This document shows, piece by piece, positions 26,037-34,383 of a stretch of DNA of 64,000 nucleotides. The translations under genes were made by a program, and so were the position numbers. A model generated the notes under the pieces. That model searched no databases, was not told where the DNA came from, and worked only from the letters and a program-made list of their open reading frames with translations. How positions within the stretch are numbered: position 1 is the stretch's first letter; every line of letters begins with the position of its first letter. The DNA lies in the NCBI GenBank assembly GCA_046349975.1, contig JAXMBH010000016.1, positions 49,192 through 113,191 of the forward strand, in the 5' to 3' direction. Source of the stretch: JABDGM01 sp046349975 (GTDB lineage Bacteria > Planctomycetota > Planctomycetia > Pirellulales > Lacipirellulaceae).

Positions 26037-26119
26037 TTAACCACAACGACGCGAAGAACACAAAGTCGAGCACGCTCAGTAGACATATTCTTCGTGTCCT
26101 TGGTGTCTTTGTGGTTCAA
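26037..26119. repeat. Inverted repeat of the CACAAAGAACACGAAG type
   Basis: The left arm, 26037-26065, begins TTAACCACAACGACG. The right arm, 26090-26119, is its diverged reverse complement and ends TGTCTTTGTGGTTCAA. It lies immediately 3' of uvrA (minus strand) and is related to the repeat between glcE and glcF. Confidence 0.65.
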
Positions 26120-26124
26120 TTCTG

Positions 26125-29061
26125 TTATTTATCACTGCGCTTTTCACGTGCAAATGCTTCAACTAGGACCCGCCCAGTAATCGATTCTGCGCAAGCTGCG
26201 ATTTCTTCCGGTGTACCGGCTGCGACTACGCGGCCGCCCGCATCGGCTGCCCCGGGCCCAAGATCGATGATCCAGTCCGCGGCCTTCATGAGCTGCAAAT
26301 TGTGCTCCACGATAACGAGCGAATGCCCGACTTCGAGCAACGCATCGAAGCAGTCCATCAATTGTACGATGTCGCAGAAGTGCAGGCCCGTGGTCGGCTC
26401 ATCGAGCAGGAATAGCCCGCGACCGCGGCGCTTGGCGGCGAGATGGGCCGCCAGCTTGAGTCGCTGCGCTTCGCCGCCGGAGAGCGTGGTGGCGGGCTGG
26501 CCGAGGCGGAGATAGTCGAGGCCGACGTCGAGCAGGAACTTCAGCTTCGCCTGCACTTTGCGTTGGCCGCGGAAAAACATGAACGCCTCGCGGGCCGTCA
26601 TTTCGAGCACTTCGGCAATATTGAGGCCGCGGTATTTCACCTCGAGCACGGTTTGCCGGAATCGTTTGCCGCCGCACTCGGGGCACTTCATGTATACGTT
26701 CGCCATGAACTGCATGTCGATGGCGAGGTAGCCGTCGCCATGGCAGGTGTCGCAGCGGCCGCCTTCCACATTGAAACTGAAGTGCCCGGCCGTGAGCCCG
26801 CGCGTCCGGGCGTCGATCTGCTCGGCAAACAACAAGCGAATCGGATCGAGCGCCTTGATGTACGTAGCGGGATTCGATCGCGGCGACCGGCCAATCGGGC
26901 TTTGATCGATGTGCACGACGTCTTCCAACTGACCAGTGCCAAGCACATCGTCGCACTCGAGTGGCAGCGGCAAGTCGGCTGGATCGCCGTCCTTGTTGAG
27001 CCGCCGAGCCAGTGCCGGGTACAACGTCTTATCGACGAGCGTACTCTTGCCCGCGCCACTCACGCCGGTGACAAGACACAACACGCCGAGCGGAAACTCC
27101 ACCGTGAGATTCTGCAGATTGTTGCCGCGCGCGCCGCGCAGCTTGATCCAGCCTTGCGACGTACCCCGCCGCGCAGCGCCGTTCGCGGCGCCGCTGCGGC
27201 CGGATAGCCAGTTGCCCGTACGGCTCTCCTTCGAGTTCTCAAGTTGCTTCGAGGTGCCCTGAAACATTACCCTGCCGCCTTCGCTGCCGGCGCCCGGGCC
27301 GAACTCCACCACTCGCTGGGCACGACGGATGAGTTCCTCCTCATGTTCAACGACCACCACCGTGTTGCCACGCTGCTGTAGTCGCTCGATAGCCGACGCC
27401 AAGGGTGCGACATCCGCCGGGTGCAGTCCCACCGACGGCTCGTCGAGTACGTAAAGCATATCCACGAGATTCGAGCCGAGCGTTGTCGTCAGGGCCACGC
27501 GCTGTGCCTCACCGCCGCTGAGTGTGCGAAGCGCTCGGTCCACGGCCAGATAGCCGACGCCGACATCCACAAGGTATGCCAGCCGCGACTCGACATCGGC
27601 GAGCAGCGGCCGTGCGATCGGCTGCTGCCACTCGGGCAACTGCAACTCTTTCAGAAACTCTAATGCGTCGCGGATCTTCATTGCACAGAGTTCAGCGAAG
27701 TTGCGCCCACCCACGCGAATGGCCAGCACTTCGGGCCGTAACCGAGCGCCGTTGCACGCCGGACACACGCGATACGATCGCCAGCGGCTGAGGAACACTC
27801 GTAAATGCATCTTGTACTTGCGACGTTCGAGCCAGCGGAAGAACCCATTAAGCCCGCCGAAATTGCGTTCGGGCACGCCTTCGACGATGAGCTTCCGCTC
27901 ATATTCCGATAGGTCTGAGTACGGCACATCGACGCGAATCTTGTAGTCCCGAGCGAGCGCCAGCAGCTCTTCCAATTCATGGGCGTACGACGGCGAAGTC
28001 CACGGCGCGATCGCTCCATCGCGGAGCGACTTCTGCTGGTCGGGCACCACGCGATCCATGTCGGTCGTCACGATGTTGCCGAAGCCCTCGCACTCTGGGC
28101 AAGCGCCGAGCGGGCGATTGAAGTTGAACAGTGGCGGCTCAGGATCGGGGTACTCGATGCCGCAGGTGTTGCAGCGGAGTTCGGTGCTAAAGACCAAACG
28201 TCGCCAAGGCCGATCATCGACCATTACCAGGGCGTACTCAGTCGCTTGGTCGGGTGGACACTGCCCACCGGTCTGCGGTGTCGCTCCATCGGCTCCTTCG
28301 GCACCGCCTAGGCGGTCATTGGTAGCCGGCGCCCCCCCGGCGGCTTCCGCGAGCACCACACCAGCGCCGCCGCCGGCCTCGAACGCCGTTTCGAGCGAAT
28401 CGCGGAGCCGTTCCGCGGATTGGTCGCCCGCCGTGAGTCGGTCCAGAATAATCACCAGCCTATCGCCGGCGGTTAGCCGTTTTGCTAGCGCCGGCTCCAT
28501 CGTCTCGATGCGATCAGCAACAACCGCCCGCACGTACCCCAGGCCAATCAGCTCGCCGAGCCAATGCTCGATCGGTTCTCCAGCGGGAACGTTTGCCTCG
28601 AATCCGATCATAAGCCGGCTGCCGGCTGGCAGACCAGCTATTGCCTGCGCTGCACTCTCGGGCGAATCGCGTCGCACGAGTTGGCCACATTGATAGCAGC
28701 AAGTCTCTCCGACGCGGGCAAATAGCAGGCTGAGGTACTCATTCACATCGGTCGTGGTGCCGACGGTTGCGCGGTTTGACCGGCTCGGATTTTTATGCGT
28801 GACCGCAATTGCTGGCGGAATGTTGTCGATCCGCTCGGCGGCCGGCTTGTCCAGCTGCTCGAGGAACTGCCGCGTGTAGGCCGAGAAGCTTTCGATATAC
28901 CGCCGCTGGCCCTCAGCATACAGCGTGTCGAGCGCCATGCTCGTCTTGCCGCTGCCCGAGACGCCACAAAACACAATCAGGTGCCCCAACGGCAAATCGA
29001 GATCGACCTGCCGCAGGTTGTTGGCTGCAACGCCACGCAGCTCGATCGCACGCTGACCCAC
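26125..29061 (-). CDS. uvrA: Excinuclease ABC subunit A (UvrA)
   Basis: The 978-residue protein has the UvrA layout. The first ABC half has Walker A GVSGSGKTSMALDTLYAEGQ near residue 34, with CxxC Zn fingers at CNTC/CPEC. The second half has Walker A GVSGAGKSTLVDKTL near 665 and the CDTCHGDGY...CPECGGKRF zinc module. ABC signatures are LSGGEAQRVAL and LSGGEAQRLKL, and the second Walker B is LFLLDEPTTGLHF. It recognises DNA damage for UvrB. It is slightly longer than usual because of a low-complexity insert at about residues 238-274 that looks like a repeat inserted in frame. It could be a UvrA paralogue; uvrB and uvrC are not in the window. Confidence 0.93.
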   Translation of the reverse strand: MGQRAIELRGVAANNLRQVDLDLPLGHLIVFCGVSGSGKTSMALDTLYAEGQRRYIESFSAYTRQFLEQLDKPAAERIDNIPPAIAVTHKNPSRSNRATVGTTTDVNEYLSLLFARVGETCCYQCGQLVRRDSPESAAQAIAGLPAGSRLMIGFEANVPAGEPIEHWLGELIGLGYVRAVVADRIETMEPALAKRLTAGDRLVIILDRLTAGDQSAERLRDSLETAFEAGGGAGVVLAEAAGGAPATNDRLGGAEGADGATPQTGGQCPPDQATEYALVMVDDRPWRRLVFSTELRCNTCGIEYPDPEPPLFNFNRPLGACPECEGFGNIVTTDMDRVVPDQQKSLRDGAIAPWTSPSYAHELEELLALARDYKIRVDVPYSDLSEYERKLIVEGVPERNFGGLNGFFRWLERRKYKMHLRVFLSRWRSYRVCPACNGARLRPEVLAIRVGGRNFAELCAMKIRDALEFLKELQLPEWQQPIARPLLADVESRLAYLVDVGVGYLAVDRALRTLSGGEAQRVALTTTLGSNLVDMLYVLDEPSVGLHPADVAPLASAIERLQQRGNTVVVVEHEEELIRRAQRVVEFGPGAGSEGGRVMFQGTSKQLENSKESRTGNWLSGRSGAANGAARRGTSQGWIKLRGARGNNLQNLTVEFPLGVLCLVTGVSGAGKSTLVDKTLYPALARRLNKDGDPADLPLPLECDDVLGTGQLEDVVHIDQSPIGRSPRSNPATYIKALDPIRLLFAEQIDARTRGLTAGHFSFNVEGGRCDTCHGDGYLAIDMQFMANVYMKCPECGGKRFRQTVLEVKYRGLNIAEVLEMTAREAFMFFRGQRKVQAKLKFLLDVGLDYLRLGQPATTLSGGEAQRLKLAAHLAAKRRGRGLFLLDEPTTGLHFCDIVQLMDCFDALLEVGHSLVIVEHNLQLMKAADWIIDLGPGAADAGGRVVAAGTPEEIAACAESITGRVLVEAFAREKRSDK

Positions 29062-29172
29062 GCCGGAGGCTCCTACGCCAGAGAAGTTTACCCTGTCGAA
29101 TCCCTCATCGTATGCGGGCGTTGGGCTCTCGTCGACAGGCCGCCAATGGTATAATCAACAGACTCGCCATAG

Positions 29173-29565
29173 GTGTCGCCCGTGCAGACCTCTCGAAAAT
29201 TCGCCAACCCGTTCTACGGCCTCCTGTTGATTGCCGGCATCGCGTTCGCGATGACGGCGATGTGCTATGGGGTTATGGCATTTCGCGATGCGCGGCCCGC
29301 GCCGGTCGCTGCCGAAGGCGACGCGAAAAATGTTCCGGCCGAACATCCGTTGATGATGTGGATGCGGCGGCACGGGGCGGCGGCGCTCATGATCGAACTC
29401 GTGTTCCTGGCCATGTTCACGTTTGGCGCAATCGGCACCGATGGCTTTTGGCAGAGCCGAGCCGCCGCACGCAAGAAAGAGTTCGAAGGCGCCGATTTTC
29501 CTCTTCCTCTGGAAGAGGGCCGGGCGAGGGTGGCTAAGAATGGTTCACTGGATAGGACTCCTTGA
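29173..29565 (+). CDS. Two-helix membrane protein, unknown function
   Basis: A 130-residue protein with two predicted transmembrane segments, PFYGLLLIAGIAFAMTAMCY (about 13-32) and AALMIELVFLAMFTFGAIG (about 70-88), separated by an Ala/Pro-rich loop, and a charged tail. It starts at GTG 29173, with a second GTG at 29182 possible. It is divergent from uvrA with a 111-bp gap. The tail overlaps intergenic-looking sequence up to the cupin gene. No family recognised. Confidence 0.7.
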   Translation: MSPVQTSRKFANPFYGLLLIAGIAFAMTAMCYGVMAFRDARPAPVAAEGDAKNVPAEHPLMMWMRRHGAAALMIELVFLAMFTFGAIGTDGFWQSRAAARKKEFEGADFPLPLEEGRARVAKNGSLDRTP

Positions 29566-29609
29566 CTCGAAATTCAACAACAATTGCGATAACCGTTGAA
29601 AGCGACCAC

Positions 29610-30008
29610 ATGCAACTCAAGAAACTAACCGAGGTCCCTGCCAACAACGTCACCATGGAAGGGGCAGCCGGCTGCAAAGTGCGCTGGCTTATTGGCGAAG
29701 GCGAGAACGCCCCCACGTTCGCGATGCGCGAATTCGAAGTCGAGCCGGGCGGCCACACTCCCAGGCATTTCCATGACTACGAGCACGAAGTGTACGTGCT
29801 TGCCGGGCAGGGCAAGATCGTCGACGGCGACCGCGAGCTGCCGCTTGCGGCCGGCGACGTCGTGTTCGTCGCGCCGAACGATATCCACCAATTTCGCAAC
29901 ACCGGCACGGAGCCGATGCGGTTTTTGTGCCTGATTCCCAATTCGGCCACGGGCAAGAACGTGAGCGTCGTGCCGGAGTGCGGCCTCGAGCCAGCCGTGG
30001 CGAAGTAA
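29610..30008 (+). CDS. Cupin-domain protein
   Basis: The 132-residue single-domain cupin carries the motif 1 metal ligands in PRHFHDYEHEVYVLAGQG (HxH...E, about residues 52-68) and motif 2 in NDIHQFRN. Such small cupins bind a divalent metal and act as isomerases, dioxygenases or sensors; the substrate is not readable. ATG 29610 is chosen. An earlier in-frame TTG at 29562 overlaps the upstream gene by 4 bp and adds 16 residues outside the fold. Confidence 0.85.
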   Translation: MQLKKLTEVPANNVTMEGAAGCKVRWLIGEGENAPTFAMREFEVEPGGHTPRHFHDYEHEVYVLAGQGKIVDGDRELPLAAGDVVFVAPNDIHQFRNTGTEPMRFLCLIPNSATGKNVSVVPECGLEPAVAK

Positions 30009-30016
30009 GTTTTAAG

Positions 30017-30106
30017 ATCTCACGCAGAGGCCCAGAGACCGTAGAGTGATTGCCGCGCGGAGAGCCTCGAGCTTCTACCCCGCGTCCTCAGCGCCTCTGC
30101 GAGAAG
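30017..30106. repeat. Inverted repeat of the CACGCAGAGGC type
   Basis: The left arm (from 30017) contains TCACGCAGAGGCCCAGAG. The right arm (30081-30106) is its near reverse complement with GCGCCTCTGCGAGA. It fills the cupin-ligA gap. This is a third, distinct intergenic palindrome type in the window. Confidence 0.6.
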
Positions 30107-30168
30107 TGATTTTCTTTTATTCTGGTTTTGATCGGACGTAAGTCTCTACGCTTGAGTGTTGATCGCTC

Positions 30169-32187
30169 GTGACCAAGCAATCGATTGAACAACAGATCGA
30201 ACGCCTGCGCGACGAGATTCGCGAGCACGACCGGCGATACTACGTCGAAGCCGCGCCGTCGATCACCGATCGCGAGTACGACCAGCTCCTGGACCGCCTC
30301 GAAGAGCTGGAGGCCGCCCATCCGAATCTAATCACGCGCGACAGCCCGACTCAACGCGTCGGCGGCGAGCCACTTATCGAGCTCGACCACGTGCGCCACC
30401 GCGTGCCGATGTTGTCGATGGACAACACGTACAACATCGAAGAGCTGAATCGCTTCGGCGAGCGCGCGGCCAAGCAACTGCCGGGCGAAGAGATCGCTTG
30501 GGACGTCGAACTCAAGATCGACGGCGTCGCCATCGCTCTCACTTACGAAAACGGCCTGTTCAAACAAGGCGCCACGCGGGGCGACGGCCAGGTGGGCGAC
30601 GACATTACGCACAACATGCGCACCGTGCGCGGTGTGCCGCTTCGCTTGCACGGTAAGAATATCCCGCCGGTCGTGGAAATCCGCGGTGAAGTTTACATGA
30701 CGAACACCGACCTGGCGGATATCAACGCCCGCCGGCAGGCCGAAGGGCTCGTCCTCTACGCCAACACGCGCAACACCGCAGCAGGCGGCATCAAGCTCCT
30801 CGACCCCCGGCAATGTGCCGAGCGGCGACTGCGCTTCTTCTGCCACGGCGTTGGTTATGTTGAAGGGCTCGACGCCGACAACCACTGGGATTTTCTCACG
30901 CAGGTGCGCCAATGGGGCATCCCGGCGACCCCACTCGCGAAACGCTTTGACAACTTCGCCGCGGCCGTCGAGCATTGTCAAATTGTCATTGGTCAACTGC
31001 ATGCATTCGATTTCGAAGTCGATGGCCTGGTGTTGAAAGTCGACCGCTTCGACCAACGCGAGCGACTCGGCGCCACCAGCAAGGCGCCGCGTTGGCTGGT
31101 GGCATACAAGTTCGAAAAGTATGAAGCGACGACGCGCGTGAACGACATCATAATCACGGTCGGGAAAAGCGGTGCGCTGACTCCCACGGCTGAACTTGAA
31201 CCAGTGCAAATCGCCGGCACGACCGTGAGCCGGGTCGGCTTGCACAATGTTGAGGAGATTGCCCGCAAGGATATCCGCGTCGGCGACACGATTGTCGTCG
31301 AGAAGGCCGGCAAAATCATTCCGCATGTCGTGCGCGTCGAGAAGCACCTGCGGCCGGAGGGCACGAGCGAGTTCGTTTATCCCACGCATTGCCCGGCCTG
31401 CGGCACAAAGCTTGAAAAAGATGAAGGCGGCGTTTACATTCGCTGCCCGAATTTCACCTGCCCCGCCCAACTTGGCGAGCGGCTGCTCTATTTCGCCAGC
31501 CGTTCGGCAATGGATATCGAAGGCCTCGGCGAGAAACTCGCTTATCAGCTGGTCGAAAGCGGGCTCGTGCACGACTTCGCCGACTTGTACAGTCTCACCG
31601 TCGAGCGGCTGACGAAGCTCGAACGCATGGGGCAGAAGTCAGCCGAGAAGCTCGTCGCGAATATCGCCGACAGCAAATCCCGCGGCCTCGCCCGCTTGCT
31701 CAACGCGCTGTGTATCCGCCACGTCGGCGCCCGCGTGGCAACCGTGTTGGCGGAACATTTCGGTTCGATGGATGAGTTACAGGCTTCATCCGAGGAAGAT
31801 CTCAGCAATGTGCTCGAAGTCGGTCCGGTGATCGCCGAAAGTGTCTATCGGTTTCTCCATAGCGAACAAGGCGAGATGGCTGTCGAAAAATTGCGCGTTG
31901 CCGGGCTCGACATGACGTCGCCAAAGAAGCTCGTGGCTGAGGTGGCGGGTGGAGTCCTCGCCGGCAAAACGCTCGTCGTCACCGGCACGCTTAGCAAGTA
32001 CACGCGTGAGCAGATCGAGGAGCTAATCGTCCAACATGGCGGTCGCGCGGCCAGCAGCGTGTCGAAGAAGACAGACTTTCTCATCGCTGGCGAGAAGGCG
32101 GGCAGCAAGCTCGAAAAAGCCCAAAAGCTCGGCGTAACAATCCTCACGGAAGACGATTTCGATAAGTTACTAACTCCTGGCGGTTAG
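30169..32187 (+). CDS. ligA: NAD-dependent DNA ligase
   Basis: The 672-residue ligase seals nicks in replication and repair using NAD+. The adenylated Lys is K116 in VELKIDG. The N-terminal Ia domain has HDRRYYVEA and ITDREYDQL, and the OB domain is at about 325-400. A four-Cys zinc finger (CPACGTKL...CPNFTCPAQ) is at about 405-431, with helix-hairpin-helix repeats after it and a C-terminal BRCT domain from about 595 (GGVLAGKTLVVTGTLSKYTR). Length and order are standard. It starts at GTG 30169; the first in-frame ATG would delete domain Ia. Confidence 0.97.
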   Translation: MTKQSIEQQIERLRDEIREHDRRYYVEAAPSITDREYDQLLDRLEELEAAHPNLITRDSPTQRVGGEPLIELDHVRHRVPMLSMDNTYNIEELNRFGERAAKQLPGEEIAWDVELKIDGVAIALTYENGLFKQGATRGDGQVGDDITHNMRTVRGVPLRLHGKNIPPVVEIRGEVYMTNTDLADINARRQAEGLVLYANTRNTAAGGIKLLDPRQCAERRLRFFCHGVGYVEGLDADNHWDFLTQVRQWGIPATPLAKRFDNFAAAVEHCQIVIGQLHAFDFEVDGLVLKVDRFDQRERLGATSKAPRWLVAYKFEKYEATTRVNDIIITVGKSGALTPTAELEPVQIAGTTVSRVGLHNVEEIARKDIRVGDTIVVEKAGKIIPHVVRVEKHLRPEGTSEFVYPTHCPACGTKLEKDEGGVYIRCPNFTCPAQLGERLLYFASRSAMDIEGLGEKLAYQLVESGLVHDFADLYSLTVERLTKLERMGQKSAEKLVANIADSKSRGLARLLNALCIRHVGARVATVLAEHFGSMDELQASSEEDLSNVLEVGPVIAESVYRFLHSEQGEMAVEKLRVAGLDMTSPKKLVAEVAGGVLAGKTLVVTGTLSKYTREQIEELIVQHGGRAASSVSKKTDFLIAGEKAGSKLEKAQKLGVTILTEDDFDKLLTPGG

Positions 32188-32457
32188 GATGTTGAAGCGG
32201 CCAACGATCGCGCCGCGAGGAAATCGCCGGCACTTAAGGCGAAAGTGCTTACGACTCGCGCGCGGCAATATCTCTCTTTCGGTCCAGGCGACTTAGGGCT
32301 CTGCTCCGCGCCTTCGTCTTCCGAACTCGGCCTCCCTCGTGGAGCGGTCACGTCGACAACTTGTCGCCCCGTGTGGCCTCTCCTCGGCACGTGAAGTGCG
32401 GAATGTGGGCTAGCAATGTGGCTGAACAGAACTTAGATCTTTTCCAGGAGCAATAAG

Positions 32458-33729
32458 ATGAGACGGTACTTAACTTTCACCGTCACGCTGGCGGCAGCGT
32501 TAGGATTCGCGACGGTTGGTTGGACACAATCCGGCGGCGGTGGTGGCGGTGCCGGTTCATCGGGGAGCGCGGGTGCAGGGGCATCTGGTAGCGCGGGCGC
32601 TGGCGGTTCGGGTAGCGCAGCCGCCGGAGCGAATGGCACCGCGGGCACGGCGGGCAGCGGAATCGGTACTGCGGGTACCGGCCTAGGCGGCACGGGCAGT
32701 CCCGGCACGGGGGTGACGGGAAACGCCGCGACCGGCGCTAGCGGAGCTACCGGGAGTGGAATTGGCACCTCTGGGACTGGGCTCGGCGGTACGGGAACCG
32801 GCTCTGCTTCTGCAGGTACATCGGGTGCAGCGACCGGCGCTGGCTCTGCCGGAAATGCAACTGCGGCCGGAACGTCTGGCTCCGCAGGTACCAGCGGCAC
32901 GACCGGCACAGCGACCGGCGTCGGCGGAACTGCAGCGGCCAGCACGCGCGGCGGCATAGGCAGCGGCAATATCAGCCAGTCGCCGTTTTTCTCCGATCGC
33001 GGCGTTCGTCAGCAGTTGAACTTGAACGATAATCAGTTCAACACGTTGAATCGGGCGTACCAAGATGCCTATGGCACTTACAGCCAGGGCGTGAATAACC
33101 TGAACTCGAATCTGACCCCGCAGCAGCGGGCGGCTCAGATGCAAAATCTCGAAAACAGTTTTAATAACAGCTTCAATCGTTCACTAGATTCAACAATCAC
33201 AGACCCGCAAGCGCGGAATCGATTTAGCCAGTTGAACCGCCAGTTCATGGGTTTCAATGCTTTCAACGATCCGGCGCTCCAGCGGCAATTGAATTTGACA
33301 CCGCAGCAGCAAACGCAGATTCGTCAGCTGGCGTCTCAGTGGCGGCAGCAAATCCAGAAAGCCACTCAGGGAACTGGTACCGGCACGAACAACGCCAACC
33401 TATCGCAGGATCAGTGGAACACCCTAATGTCCGGCTACTACCAACAATTAAACGGTTTGCTCACGCCGCAACAGCAGCAAACATGGTCGCAACTAACTGG
33501 CCAGCAGTACAACTTTCCGGCGAGTCTGTACCTAAATCAAACGGCAGCTGCTGCCGGGGCGGGGCAGAACGGCGTAAACACCGTTCGTCCCAATCAGCCG
33601 TCGGCCAATGCAGTTCTAAAAAATGGCACGGCTGGGGGCAATTCGACTGCTCTTCGGTCTGGCAGCACCGCGAACGGCGGCGCGGCCGCGACCGGGGGAA
33701 CCACGCGAAGCGGTAGCACAACGCGCTAA
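32458..33729 (+). CDS. Secreted Gly/Ala/Ser-rich protein with LTPxQ repeats
   Basis: The 423-residue protein starts at ATG 32458 after AGGAG. A signal peptide (about 1-23) is followed by some 140 residues of collagen-like but non-periodic Gly/Ala/Ser/Thr sequence. A helical part (about 175-365) contains spaced LNLNDNQFNTLN, LTPQQRAAQM, LTPQQQTQIRQL and LTPQQQQTW units. The last are like the LTxxQ motif of Spy/CpxP periplasmic proteins. A Ser/Gly/Thr tail closes it. It is probably periplasmic or secreted; chaperone-like binding is inference. The coding strand of the Gly-rich part is highly repetitive and a good place for assembly or slippage errors. Confidence 0.8.
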   Translation: MRRYLTFTVTLAAALGFATVGWTQSGGGGGGAGSSGSAGAGASGSAGAGGSGSAAAGANGTAGTAGSGIGTAGTGLGGTGSPGTGVTGNAATGASGATGSGIGTSGTGLGGTGTGSASAGTSGAATGAGSAGNATAAGTSGSAGTSGTTGTATGVGGTAAASTRGGIGSGNISQSPFFSDRGVRQQLNLNDNQFNTLNRAYQDAYGTYSQGVNNLNSNLTPQQRAAQMQNLENSFNNSFNRSLDSTITDPQARNRFSQLNRQFMGFNAFNDPALQRQLNLTPQQQTQIRQLASQWRQQIQKATQGTGTGTNNANLSQDQWNTLMSGYYQQLNGLLTPQQQQTWSQLTGQQYNFPASLYLNQTAAAAGAGQNGVNTVRPNQPSANAVLKNGTAGGNSTALRSGSTANGGAAATGGTTRSGSTTR

Positions 33730-33747
33730 CTTGCCGTGATCTTCAAC

Positions 33748-33852
33748 CTCTCCTGCGGGGCGACGATTTAGCGAAGGTCGTCGGCCACCGGAGCAGGAGA
33801 GCTGGGAGGGTGGTGGGCGGCGTTCCTTTAACAGGGAACGCCGTCTTTTTTT
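33748..33852 (+). terminator. Terminator hairpins after the Gly-rich protein gene
   Basis: CGGCGTTCC (33818-33826) pairs with GGAACGCCG (33835-33843) and is followed by a T-rich run, TCTTTTTTT, ending at 33852. Just upstream, CTCTCCTGC (33748-33756) pairs with 33793-33801 and encloses a smaller CGACGA/TCGTCG stem. Confidence 0.85.
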
Positions 33853-33952
33853 GCGCGCCGCAGAAAATCTCGCTATGATAGGCTCCTGCGACGGCAGCCA
33901 ATTGCTGGCGGCCGAGCGATTCTAAAATCGATCAAACAACAGCGGACGTTCG

Positions 33953-34375
33953 ATGGCAAAAAAAGAAAAAGGGACCAAGAAAGGTACAAAACTGGAGAGT
34001 TCATCGAACAACACGGAAGTGGCAGTCCCCAAGCAAACTGCCGGTGCCGTGACGGGAGCCGTGATGGGCGGCGTGCTCGCCGGGCCGCTTGGTGCGCTGG
34101 CCGGAGGCGCTGTCGGGGCGATCGTGGGCGATGCCTCGGCCAAGGGGAAGAAACCGATCAAGCGAGCAGCAGAGGCGATTCGCGACGAAATCACGAGCGG
34201 GCGTGCCAAGGAAGCGATCAAGAAAATCGGCAAGAAGATTGGCGCGTTGCGGCCGAAGCTCAAAGCCAAGAAAAAGAGAAGTGCATCTACCGCTGCAGGG
34301 AGGAAAAAAGGCGCCGCTGCGGCGACGAAGAAGAAAACCGTTACGCCGAAACGTGGCAAGAAGGCGAAGCATTAG
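33953..34375 (+). CDS. Glycine-zipper protein with basic Lys-rich tail
   Basis: The 140-residue protein has a Lys-rich start, a glycine-zipper segment AGAVTGAVMGGVLAGPLGAL and continuing GGAVGAIVGDASAKG (about 30-64). An amphipathic helix (RAAEAIRDEITSGRAKEAI) and a strongly basic Ala/Lys/Arg tail reminiscent of histone H1-like proteins follow. The zipper could insert in a membrane, while the tail could bind nucleic acid or a polyanion. It lies 9 bp upstream of the hydrolase gene and may be co-transcribed. No named family. Confidence 0.75.
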   Translation: MAKKEKGTKKGTKLESSSNNTEVAVPKQTAGAVTGAVMGGVLAGPLGALAGGAVGAIVGDASAKGKKPIKRAAEAIRDEITSGRAKEAIKKIGKKIGALRPKLKAKKKRSASTAAGRKKGAAAATKKKTVTPKRGKKAKH

Positions 34376-34383
34376 AGTTTTTT

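Noticed and set aside
30328..31572. 414-codon minus-strand open frame
   Set aside because: Antisense to ligA, whose motifs are unambiguous.
32530..32945. Possible direct-repeat array in the Gly-rich gene
   Set aside because: Periodicity comes from GGC/GCG codons for Gly/Ala in one long frame with a signal peptide and terminator; no spacer structure.
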